DNA from: Xiphydria camelus
Lineage: Eukaryota > Arthropoda > Insecta > Hymenoptera > Xiphydriidae
DNA length: 64,000 nucleotides
Assembly: GCA_963678675.1 (NCBI GenBank)
Contig: OY783192.1
Location: forward strand, 31,651,250-31,715,249
Direction of reading: 5' to 3'
The position numbers and the translations under genes were made by a program. Of the stretch, positions 55,245 to 64,000 are shown piece after piece (position 1 is the stretch's first letter; every line of letters begins with the position of its first letter). Below the pieces are notes generated by a model that had not been told where the DNA came from, searched no databases, and was given only the letters and a program-made list of their open reading frames with translations.

Positions 55245-56825
55245 TTATGAGTTGAATTTATCATTTTTCAGAATTGGTGTACTCATATTGACAACAGCAG
55301 CTATAATTGTTAATATTTCTTCACCTTTCTTAACAAGACCCGCAGGCATTCGTGAGCTTAAGACATTGAATACTTTGAGTCTTTGATTAGCACGTTCAAC
55401 GTGAACTCGAGCTTTCGCAATCTGTGCATTGAGTAATGCTTCTTCTTTAGAGAATTGGCGTTTTTCTCTCAAGAAAGGAGGACGTACCAATTGAATATCT
55501 TTATTCTTACACAGTTTATCAACTCGAAACCCTTTATCAACCATTATGGATTCGCCTTTTTCTAAACGATTCAGTATTTCACTTTGCTCGAATATCGCAT
55601 CATCCGAAACTCTCCCCCCATACATTCTACTAACAAACGATATTAAACCACCAGGAGTCACTCCTGTCATGAATTTAATGGTATATGTACTTTTGTATCG
55701 GGAATACGTTGCTATCTGACAACATAACTTTTTCGGCCTTTGAATGAATACTTCTGTACAATCTAGAACAATTCTCACGTCAGAGAAATTATTGAAGCAT
55801 TCAGGTATGTTTCTAGAAATTTCTTCTCTACTAGGAAAAGGTATTGCTTCTTTCAAAGAATTGTACAAGACATCAATCATGTTGAGAATAATTCTTCTAC
55901 ATCCAGAGATTGACGAGTGCTTGAACAAGACCGTGAGAACCGAATAGGATAGGTTATGTTTTAACTTTACGAAGGTCATAATGATTTTACTCCGAATATT
56001 GAATCGCGAAGAATTATACTTCAGATACGCTAGTTTGACGACCTCGATTATTACATTCAAAAGCTCAAAATTGGGGATTCCAGTCATCGTGCTAAGTTCC
56101 TTTTCACTGGTAATGACATCACAGAAATCCGTAGTTAAATCTCCACTCTTGACATGCACACCGAAATCTACAAACTTTTCAACAACTGCTGGATCGTCTT
56201 CTTCAGAGAATCTTGGACTAGTTTCGTCGGGTAAATGATTGTGATCAGTTGAATTTTCCACATTCTTTTCAAGGGCAGCTGACTCCAGTCGTTTTTCCCT
56301 TTGTAATCTTCTTTCTGTTCTGTCAACTCGTTTTCTAATTTCATCTTCTTGTACTTCCTTCTCTGTAGCAGTTTTCGGTAAATTACAAGAGGGCACTGCA
56401 TTGTTTTTCAGATACCTTTTTCGTTTACCTTCAAGTTCTAGAGGAATTAAAGATCGTGTTAGCAAAAAAAAATTGTTCACCTGCATTGTGCGAAAAAAGT
56501 ATCAATGAATAACACAGAAGCCGATCCAATCGAATTTACCTGGTAAAATGTAATCAGATCTTTTGAAATGTAAGGAGCAGACTTGCATGTGAGATGTGAT
56601 GTCTTTTCCGATCTTCAAAACTCGTTGCCACATTTGTCGACAGTCAATTTTGTCATAATTTCCGAATGCATTTTCCGTTTTGGCAAAGTATTTACCCGGT
56701 TTTGGGAAATAGTGGAAACGTAGAGTGGGTTCACTGTATGCTTTACTCTGACACCCGTAGACACAACAATACATCCGACTTTTAGTTTTCTTGGGTGAAA
56801 ACCTGGTCCCCGAACTGTCTTCCAT
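55245..56825 (-). CDS. THAP-domain DDE transposase (PIF/Harbinger-ISL2EU group)
   Basis: Coding segments on the minus strand are 56825-56540 and 56437-55245 (492 codons plus stop), joined across a 102-base intron (CCAG|GTAAAT, CCTCTAG) in matching phase. Residues 20-111 form a THAP zinc finger: C20, C25, C83, H86, invariant-type P41 and W66, and the closing AVP at 109-111, which is restored only by splicing. A basic, Glu-rich linker follows (about 115-150). A helix-turn-helix segment lies near 239-284. The DDE_Tnp_4 catalytic core has D321 (VLDCTEV), D396 (MVDKGF) and E443 (HVERAN). All three acids are present with normal spacing, so the enzyme should cut and join transposon ends. THAP probably binds the ends. 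The longer start at 56867 is possible. AATAAA follows the stop. Confidence 0.92.
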
Positions 56826-56877
56826 ATTATTGATCCGCACTTTTGTTATAAAATAATAGAATAACAAACAAATTAGT

Positions 56878-56993
56878 TGAGCGCTTGTGTCAACGAGACT
56901 ATACCGCTCTCACAGCTGACCGGTACCGCAGCCCGATTGTGGTAGTTCCGACTTCTGCCGCGAGACAGCGTAGCTGCAACGGTCAATTCCCAA
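56878..56993 (-). repeat. Right terminal inverted repeat of the ISL2EU element
   Basis: On the minus strand it reads TTGGGAATTGACC, CGGAACTACCACAATCGG, GTCAGCTGT and GCGCTCA, the same blocks as the left end. It lies immediately 5' of the transposase start and may carry its promoter (inference). Confidence 0.85.
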
Positions 56994-56995
56994 TA

Positions 56996-58198
56996 GAATA
57001 TGAAACTATACTTCCAGAAAAGAATTGCCAATTCAATTCGCCTAACGAGCTGTTTGTACATCCAGACGCGGTAATAAATTCGAGATTATTCCGAGCATCG
57101 TGAGTCAGTGATTCCGAATTTATGGATGGCAATACGCGTGTACCTATAATATCGTACATACGGATGAATATTCTGTCACGAATGTATAAACAGCTCTTTA
57201 ACGGCAGAATGCCAATCGACGCCATAGTTACTTCCATTCTCCTTTATGGCGTTCACGAGTATATTTATATATTCGTATCTCGTCCGTTACCTCGCTGTAT
57301 CGTAACGATCGATCTTTTTTTTCACTCGGGGTATATTAATTCTAACGCAAATAGACAATCGAAGTGCCACCGAACGTATCGACCGTAACGTAACGACCGA
57401 AATGAGGTGACGTACGAACGATTAGTTTCGATGGTCGTAAAATGACTTCGTCTTTATTCGAGCGGGGCCTAAGATTCTTAATTACTCATTAAGATTTTAG
57501 CGCTCGATCGGGGGCCGACGTCTTCTCCGTTTCGAAGCCCCTGTCCGCGCGCGCGCGCGCGCGCACGGTGACGGGTAATGACTGGGCGCAGTGAGTCCAA
57601 TCTTCTAAGGTGTGGCGTAATTGCTTCGATTTCGAACCTGCCATTTTTGGGCCGCTCTTACCAACTTCGATTTGAATATCAAATTAAGCGCGATCGATCT
57701 TCTACGACGGTATCTCTCGGTATCGAACGCAAGGTCGATCGGTCGCGGGGCTGTGCGGTCTGTCGAAAAGTTGCTATCTGCTGCGCGCGTCTCGGCAGTT
57801 CCATTTTTTTTTCTTATTGAGCCGCTTTTTGATTTCATTGGGAACGAAGCATCGATGATTTATTTATAGACTAAAAAACTACGCGTAGCGTTGGTGTACG
57901 AGCATATACAGTAGGGTGCGTTGACATTCTTTCCCCATTTGGCAATGAAGCAGCTAACGATAACGGAAGAAAAGGAAATTCGGCTTCGTCCTTCGAGTGA
58001 TCGCAAATGGAATGCCACGTGGATGCAATTTTTTGCAGTTTTCATCTCAAGATTTTGTTCAACCTTTCGATGATACTCAGCCACTTTATCGATTCCACTT
58101 GTCGATCGTTATCACCGGTTTTCCAGCACTGACAATGAGAAAAGAATGGTACCTATATTCAATGAAATCGGCATTTACAAGTGGGGAATGTAGAGCTA
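56996..58198. other. No gene recognised
   Basis: Mixed DNA with a (CG)n run at 57547-57565. Short frames are open on both strands at 57578-57869; none has a motif. Confidence 0.45.
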
Positions 58199-58610
58199 CA
58201 CTCTTAGAGAAAAATCTGGCTGAAAGAACTATAATTTCACCAGAAATCGTGGTCGATTTTCGCGCCAACTGCGATTTCATAGTTGTTCTAAATAGTAAGA
58301 TTATGGTTATAGTAACAAGAGATTAAGGTTACTGCAACCAGGTAAACCTGCAACATGGTCGATAGATGTCCCCAACCTTTTTTTATATAGTTAACACGAT
58401 TATGCAGTAATATTATTGATCTACTTTTGTGGTTAATTCAACCATGATCTGAGGCTATCACAAACTACAATTTTAGTGTTACTTTAATCGTGCAACAAAG
58501 TTAATTTCGTCGGCATTCATGATATGCCAAATTGTAAATATGGTACTAGCAACCAAGAAAATTCAATCTTGCGATTATTGTTGATTTTACTACTCACTTT
58601 TCTCTCAGTG
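58199..58610. mobile_element. Family L MITE, copy 2
   Basis: Ends CACTCTTAGAGAAAAATCTGG and CACTTTTCTCTCAGTG with TA flanks. It shares GTGGTCGATTTTCGCGCCAA and GGTTATAGTAACAAGAGATT with the copy at 13917, in the same order over the full 410 bp. Confidence 0.9.
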
Positions 58611-58745
58611 TAGTTGTTTCAACTAATACATTTGGTGGAAACGATTAACGTGGTGTGGGCCTATATATGTAGATCACTTTTGGTGTTACATAACAATGGC
58701 ATAAGTTACATAACAATGGCATAGTTCCAAAATCGATGGAACGCA

Positions 58746-58993
58746 CACTGAGAAAAATAATTAGGTTAAAATGGCAAAACGCATCTATTTTGACGTTTAG
58801 ATATTCTAACCAAAATACTGGTTAGTTGAACCAAATACTCGTATCAAGTTATTCTAACCAAATGTTTAATTATTTTTAACAAAAAGTAGTCAGTCTAACC
58901 AACGCGAATGGAGAGAGGATCCATATTTCACCAAACGGTTTGGTCATCACTTCCAGGATTTTGGTTAGATTAACCGAGTTCTTTTTCTCAGTG
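58746..58993 (+). mobile_element. Family A MITE
   Basis: Ends CACTGAGAAAAATAATTAGG and GTTCTTTTTCTCAGTG. CA, not TA, flanks each side. All A blocks are present, including AACCAAAATACTGGTTAG and GAGAGGATCCATATTTCACC. Confidence 0.9.
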
Positions 58994-59250
58994 CACCCAG
59001 GAGAAAGATCTAGTTGAAGAGAAACCTAATAGAAAAATGTATTTGAGATGAATAGGAATTAATTCACATTGAACAAAAATCTATCTGAATTAAATAAATG
59101 TTCTGCTAAGTTCGTACTCGATTAAAAAGACATGCAAAGTATTTATTGAATTCAAATAGACTTTTATTCGATGTGAGTAAATTTCTATTTTTCTCAAATA
59201 CATTTTTCTGATATATAGGTTCGTATTCAACTAAACCTTTCCCCCCAGTG
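58994..59250. mobile_element. Family C MITE abutting family A
   Basis: Left CACCCAGGAGAAAGATCTAG, right AACTAAACCTTTCCCCCCAGTG. Internal arms GTTCTGCTAAGTTCGTACTC and AGACTTTTATTCGATGTGAG match the copy at 36237. Confidence 0.85.
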
Positions 59251-59259
59251 CGGTGTTAA

Positions 59260-59412
59260 AAAATTAACACCACTTTTTTTACTATGCGTCTATTTGAAGG
59301 AAACAGACTGCAGTTCACTTAAATCTGCAATTATTAGTCCAAGCAACTTAATTTACATTTTCTCCCATTTGCAATCGCTGATTTAGTGCAATCTCTACAT
59401 TTTTTGCCAGTG
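59260..59412 (-). mobile_element. Family K fragment, reverse orientation
   Basis: On the minus strand it reads CACTGGCAAAAAATGTAGAG, ACTAAATCAGCGATTGCAAA and CTTGGACTAATAATTGCAG, paralleling the left half and centre of family K at 60565. Confidence 0.5.
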
Positions 59413-60435
59413 TAGAAACTCCACCCAATCAACGTAGTAATCTCTCTGCCGCAGTGTCTCCGCTAAAGCATAATGCTTTGTATGATACACGCACACTCGT
59501 TACGGCTCCCGCTCATCCTTCGCTTCCAAGAATGGCACACGCGCTCGTCGCGACGCGGAGAATTATTAACGATCCCGCGAGAAATCCAGAGCACCGCGCG
59601 ACGCGTCCATCGCGGGGTTTCTCCTCCGCGGCGAGTAGATTCCCCCGAGGAATCCGAGATTGAAAAATCGTAAATCGATTCCGAACCTCGCTCTTCCGGG
59701 TCGATCGAACGTTCTATGGGCGGGGGTGGGGGGGCGTACGCATATGTCGAGCCCGGTGTGTAGTTCTGCACCACGATAGTGATAGAGAAACTTCCGCGCG
59801 GAGGTTCCCGGTTCGGGAACAGCGCCCCGAGCCACGTCGATTATCGAAAGTTCATAAAAAATGGCACGGCCCACGGCGCTACGATGGCAATAATAATTGT
59901 TATTACCGGGCTAATTCCTTCGCGCGGCGTATAAATCGCGCGCGCTCACGGGGACGCGGCGGAAAGGGGGCGCGAAAAAATACCCGATAGAAACTTGGCG
60001 GGACGGACCAGTTCCCATTGCCCCAGTAAACTCTTGTTGCTTCGGATGATAGCATGATGGCAGGAGCAGAGCGCGCGCCCACGGGGTAACGCCAGGAGGC
60101 TCGCTCGCCGCGCGCTATTCGCGCTTCTCTATTTTGCCGATCGCCTATTTATCGCGGACCGCCGCGCGTGCGCGCGCGTCCTCCTCTTTCTAATTTATTT
60201 CCCCGCGACGATCTCGTTACCGTAATATATCGAGCGGTGGGCGACGAAGGCGATCCCCTTTGTCGCGGTATCGTGAGAAGCTCTCTGCGCTCCGCGAGCG
60301 AGTGAAGCGCGCGGGAAAATGGTCTTGGACTCGATTAAATGTCCTTTTTTTTTTATTGTCGATTCGTGGAGATGGGAATCGGTATGTTGAAAAAAAAATT
60401 GTGTTAAAGCTAATTTAACTGCGCACGATTGGAAA
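59413..60435. other. No gene recognised; GC-rich block
   Basis: CpG-rich with CGCG runs near 60160-60180. Open frames at 59454-59874 occur on both strands and lack motifs. Confidence 0.45.
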
Positions 60436-60965
60436 TTTTGTGTTGGTAATTATCCACTTCTTTTTGTACTTTAAAATTAACCGATTCGACATTTTGGATT
60501 TTTTACGTTTATATTAATACAAGGATTTTAAAACTAATGCGGGAAATCGATTGATTTTAACGTACACTGAGAGAAAAATGTAGTAAATTGGACTAAATCG
60601 GTGGTTACGCATGCAGGGTTAATGCAGATTTAGTTATTACCTATACTTAAACTAGTAATTGTTTCAAATGGATTACTCGAATGCCTGTTTCCTTCAAATT
60701 GCCGTTAATCGTTATAACCAAGTTTATTAGTCGAAGCAACTAATTCTGCATTCCTCCACCCGTAAACGCAGAGTTAATTGAAAATATACCATTTTTTCTC
60801 TCAGTGTACAAAAATGGGTGGATCGTTTCGGATGCAAAATCAACCGATTCTTCGTGTTAATTGAACATTTTTGTTGTAAAAATTAACACAAGGAATATAC
60901 GTTAAACCAACGCAAAAGATCGGTTGATTTTAACATGTAAAAATGAGTGGTCCGTTTCCAAAATA
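60436..60965. repeat. Tandem repeat of about 128 bp, interrupted by family K
   Basis: AATCGATTGATTTTAACG (60546) and GATCGGTTGATTTTAACATG (60919) precede ACAAAAATGGGTGGATCG and GTAAAAATGAGTGGTCCG. Subtracting the K insertion gives a period near 128 bp. Confidence 0.6.
60565..60807. mobile_element. Family K MITE, reference copy
   Basis: Ends CACTGAGAGAAAAATGTAGT and CATTTTTTCTCTCAGTG with TA flanks. Arms ACTAAATCGGTGGTTACGCA and CACCCGTAAACGCAGAGTTA correspond. The adjacent repeat unit shows the site without K. Confidence 0.85.
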
Positions 60966-61952
60966 AAAATTTCCAACTGTGCAGGTATATACAATTTTTT
61001 ATACAATACGTGATTAAGAAAATGAATATATTCCGTCATGGAATTTACATTCAATTTAATATAATTGTATACAAAGCTCGAAAAATAATTAATACAAATT
61101 TACAAACTAATACGAAGCTTTGTATGAAATAAAAAATTATATAAGACACACAGTGAATTTTGTTATATAGGTAGTGCAATCAAAACTGGACAGACAGTGC
61201 AGCATCCCCGAATCGGGTGCAAAGTGTAAAAATCACGCCCACTGCACCTGCTCCCGCGGGCCGCGCGCGCGCGCGGATACTAATTTTATAATCCATCCGT
61301 AAACAAGTCGCGTTTTATTCACACGTAGGATACCGTGCTCTCGCCGGGCATCGTGTGTATTCAACCGTTAGCGCGCATTAACGTTATTTAACACCGACGC
61401 CCGTCGCGTTCCCACGTATGGCAGCGCGCGCTGTGTGTCTCGGACGAAAATCAAATAAAATCTCAGCACACACAGCCGAGTCATCCGTCGGCGCGGCCTC
61501 TCGACCCGCGGACCTCGGCATGGTGTGTATAAAGCCCGCGGAATACATTAAGCGGTCTCGGAGAGCGCGCGCGCTTTAAGCTCCGTTATTACACTCGTCA
61601 ACGGCATCCAGTCATTCCCCGCGCGAAATGTACAGCGCTTTCGATGTTCCTTTCGAGTCGTATGGGAGCCCGTGACCCTTGGGCGAGTCGTTCTAAGCGG
61701 GATAATGCACACCTGTTGCGCCTCGATGAGCGGAATTACCCAGCGAATGCGGTTTAGCGAGGATTCTTTTAATTGGGACCTGATAACTTGGACGATTCGA
61801 AATTCTAATCTCGTGGAATGGTCATGACGTCATGAATGAGTCGTGATGTACTGAAATTGGTATCTCTGCCTGACATTCCTTTTCCGTTCGATTTAGTATA
61901 AGGTTACTGTAGGTACTAATAGCAGGACACATCCTAGTGGCCGGACACATTT
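60966..61952. other. Family P-like remnant, then GC-rich DNA; no gene recognised
   Basis: At 60985-61155, AATGAATATATTCCGTCATGG and AATTTAATATAATTGTATAC resemble family P. From 61190 the DNA is CpG-rich with (CG)n at 61262-61274. Confidence 0.4.
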
Positions 61953-62200
61953 GAAGGGTACAGGAATAAAACAGGGAATGTCTACTTTTCGTCGAAAATT
62001 GGGTTTTCATCGCTATCTATAGTATTTTATGTGTACTTTTTGGTGGTAGGACTGTTACAGGAATAAAACGATAGATCTCCATAGAAAATCAAATAAAATA
62101 TTGGTATACAGGCATGAAACAAGAGATCTGCAAGCTTAAAAAGCTTAATTTCTCAAGATTTTGTTTTTGTGACATTCCCTGTTTTATTCCTGTACCCTTC
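61953..62200. mobile_element. Element Y with perfect 30-bp inverted ends
   Basis: GAAGGGTACAGGAATAAAAC plus AGGGAATGTC is exactly mirrored by GACATTCCCT plus GTTTTATTCCTGTACCCTTC. ATTT flanks both sides (61949-61952, 62201-62204), a likely 4-bp duplication. An internal partial repeat of the end (TTACAGGAATAAAACG) lies at 62053. Non-coding. Confidence 0.85.
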
Positions 62201-62294
62201 ATTTGAGTATAATTCAGATTATCGAATGGGATAGAAAGGAGCTAGCGGCAAAGAATCTTCAATAAATTAAGAATGTATGCAGGAAGTGTCGCTA

Positions 62295-62515
62295 CACCGA
62301 GAAAAATAATCAAGTCGTTGGAGATCATGACCAAGCAGTTTGGTGAAATATCGATCCTTCATTTGTGTTTGGTTAGACTGTCCATTTTCTGCTTAGGATA
62401 ATAATTATAGTTATGACCAAATATTGGGTTCAATTTAACGCCATTTGGGTTAGAGTAACTAAATTCATTCAATCAAATGCGTTTTGTCATTTTAACCAAG
62501 TTATCTTTCTCAGTG
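62295..62515 (-). mobile_element. Family A MITE
   Basis: Ends CACCGAGAAAAATAATCAAG and GTTATCTTTCTCAGTG, TA on both sides. Reverse A blocks CCAAGCAGTTTGGTGAAATA and TTTTGTCATTTTAACC are present. Confidence 0.9.
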
Positions 62516-63708
62516 TAGTAAAAACCCTGAATAAAATCTGCTGCGTGAATTTTTATGGCTGTCCGGCTATCGGGACAGTTACCTCAATCGACATAACGGC
62601 GGTAAATCGAGGCGCACGAGTGTTTCGATCGTTTCAATTGCGAAGAGATTTGATTTCGTTGCACCCGATCGGCAATAATCTCGAGCGAATTCAACTCACT
62701 GCACCCCAGTAGCGCATATCGGATGCAGTTCCCCGATAATTTACCGACGACATCGCCGATTGAGAACTAAAGAAACATACATGTGCACCCCCTCCGAGCG
62801 CGGTGCAACGAACGAAATTATCTCTCGCGGCTTCGAGAACGAAGGATCACTGGATGCACCTCGGCTCAAATTGCAGCGTGCGTCTCGCGCGAGATCGATT
62901 CGCTGAAATACCGATCCCCGTCATCGACACGAGTCTCGCCGCGCGGGTCCATTACGCGGGAATGCACACTTCTCTCTCGGCTCCTTTCGCCGCGTCGTCG
63001 TCCGCGCGTCGAAACCGTACGATCCGAGTCGCGCGAAGCGATCGGTGCATCGCGATGCGCTTCGTGACGTCCGGAGCGACACGCGTGTAAAACAAAACAC
63101 ACCTAGTTCCGTCGCGTCCGACGCGCGACGGAAGAGTGACGACGGGGTTGATCGGTGAGACTCGGCGAGGCTCGGAAGGTGTCGGGCGAACGTTGGTGAG
63201 GGTCGCGCGCGCGGTGAGCGCTCAGCGGTATCCGCTATTCGCTCGGGGGGCGTCCTCTCGTGGGTACAGGAGGCCGAGTGGTGGGGCCGCCGGTGTAGGG
63301 CGAGCCACGTGGTGCAGCGCGTACCCTCGGGCGGAATTTCGGTCGGCTCCCGCTTCGCCTTGGATACCGTGGGTTCCGCCGCCGCCGCCGCCGCCGCTGC
63401 TGCGCGCCGTGGGTACCGTACGCTCTCCGCTCCGTATATTGGTATAAGGTAGTAGTAGGTAGTAGCTCCTAGTAAGAGCACATCGAAGCACCTTCCGCTC
63501 GTCCGCGCGCGCGCGTGGGTGTTCCTCCTTTCGGGTACGTCGTCAGTCGGGCGCAATCGAGCACTCGGGGGCGATCAGCTGTTTGCGCGCGCACGCGTTG
63601 CATCGTTTCGCCGCGCGGTTCCGTCGCGTCGAGAATAGCGAGGAGCAGGTGCGACGAGGGAGAGGAGGACCGCGCGTGCATCGCCCTCCGCGATCGCACT
63701 CGCGACCG
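62516..63708. other. CpG-rich block without recognised gene
   Basis: GC-rich from 62780 with a (CCG)n run at 63377-63397. Frames on both strands are long because of base composition. It may be the 5' region of a gene lying beyond the window. Confidence 0.4.
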
Positions 63709-63798
63709 ATGCTGGTGACAAGTTCCGTTTCTTCTTCTTCTTCTTCCACCCCATCCGCGTCGACCCCCCCCCCCCCAACTCCTCAACGACTGCTCGAG
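63709..63798 (+). CDS. Very weak candidate first exon
   Basis: ATG at 63709 opens a Ser/Thr/Pro-rich stretch (poly-Ser near residues 6-13, poly-Pro near 20-24) ending at a possible donor GAG|GTAACC at 63799; without splicing it stops at 63840. It contains a (TTC)n run and a C run, so coding status is doubtful. Listed because it sits in a CpG-rich block at the window edge. Confidence 0.15.
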
Positions 63799-63840
63799 GT
63801 AACCGAGGAATCGACGATCGCGATCGACCGAACGCGATAA

Positions 63841-64000
63841 CGATCGAAACCCGCGTTTCCTCGCCGTCGAAAGAGAGAGGCCCGGCACGGGCGCGGTACG
63901 CGATCGCGCTGTCGCGAGCGCGGGCCTTCTTCTCTCTCTTCTTCCCGCCCCCTCATCCCTTCCCCCGATCTAGATCCTACCCTCGGACACTCGACGCGCG
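63841..64000. other. GC-rich window edge, no gene recognised
   Basis: CpG-rich sequence with pyrimidine runs (63929-63945). Nothing further can be supported. Confidence 0.4.

Larger units (their letters stand above)
53148..56993. mobile_element. Complete ISL2EU-type DNA transposon
   Basis: Inverted ends TTGGGATTTGACC and GGTCAATTCCCAA lie next to TA on each side (53146-53147, 56994-56995), giving an element of 3846 bp. The ends continue inward as a longer, gapped inverted repeat. It holds two convergent spliced genes: SWIM-YqaJ nuclease on the plus strand and THAP-DDE transposase on the minus strand. A PIF/Harbinger-like DDE protein paired with a YqaJ protein and a 2-bp target duplication is the known signature of ISL2EU in the PHIS superfamily. 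Both frames are open and the catalytic residues are present, so the copy looks autonomous. Whether it is transcribed cannot be seen here. Confidence 0.88.

Noticed and set aside
56438..56502. Using the ATG at 56486 as the transposase start
   Set aside because: That would omit the THAP finger and include intron sequence; the phase-matched splice restores a complete THAP domain ending in AVP.
62921..63556. 211-codon minus-strand frame
   Set aside because: CpG-rich low-complexity DNA including a (CCG)n run; overlapping frames on the other strand are equally open and no motif is present.
1..64000. tRNA, rRNA or CRISPR loci
   Set aside because: No cloverleaf with a proper T-arm, no rRNA-like core and no regularly spaced short repeats with unique spacers were found by eye.

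Overview
This window looks like nuclear DNA of an arthropod, most likely an insect and possibly a hymenopteran such as an ant. The evidence is indirect: spliced genes with short GT-AG introns, sharp alternation of AT-rich blocks with CpG-rich blocks, many GA/CT microsatellites, and a very dense load of small TA-flanked inverted-repeat elements. No conserved host protein was recognised that would fix the species. There is no sign of bacterial operons, rRNA, tRNA or CRISPR.

The clearest genes belong to one transposon at 53148-56993. It has terminal inverted repeats of about 90-115 bp, a probable 2-bp TA target duplication and two convergent spliced genes. The plus-strand gene encodes a SWIM zinc finger joined to a YqaJ-type (lambda-exonuclease fold) nuclease. 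The minus-strand gene encodes a THAP zinc finger joined to a DDE transposase of the PIF/Harbinger-ISL2EU group. Both reading frames are intact across phase-compatible introns, all expected catalytic residues are present, and each gene has its own AATAAA signal. This is the architecture of an autonomous ISL2EU element of the PHIS superfamily.

Host coding sequence is sparse. The best candidate is a first coding exon at 13541-13819 (93 codons ending at a GTGAGT donor), downstream of a GC-rich tract at 11.1-13.5 kb. Weaker first-exon candidates are at 30684-30935 and 63709-63798. Much of the window may be intron or intergenic DNA.

Most of the remaining DNA is MITE-like. I assign letters to families defined by shared sequence inside the window. 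Family A (about 220-265 bp) has some 15 copies at 0.2, 6.1, 15.6, 15.8, 21.7, 22.6, 31.6, 35.9, 37.1, 43.7, 46.6 (array), 48.9, 58.7 and 62.3 kb. Families B, C, D, E, F, K, L, M, N, O and X have different interiors, but most share ends close to CACTGAGAAAAA and TA (rarely CA) target duplications. That suggests mobilisation by one Tc1/mariner-type transposase that is not encoded here. G, H, I, J, P, S, T, U, V, W and Y are further inverted-repeat families or single elements. Many copies are nested, up to three deep, so relative insertion order can be read directly. Larger foldback elements lie at 2995-3930 (inside a 154-bp tandem repeat, carrying a GC-rich cargo), 19874-21054 and 44184-45133. 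The GC-rich blocks between repeats hold only low-complexity open frames that I do not call as genes.
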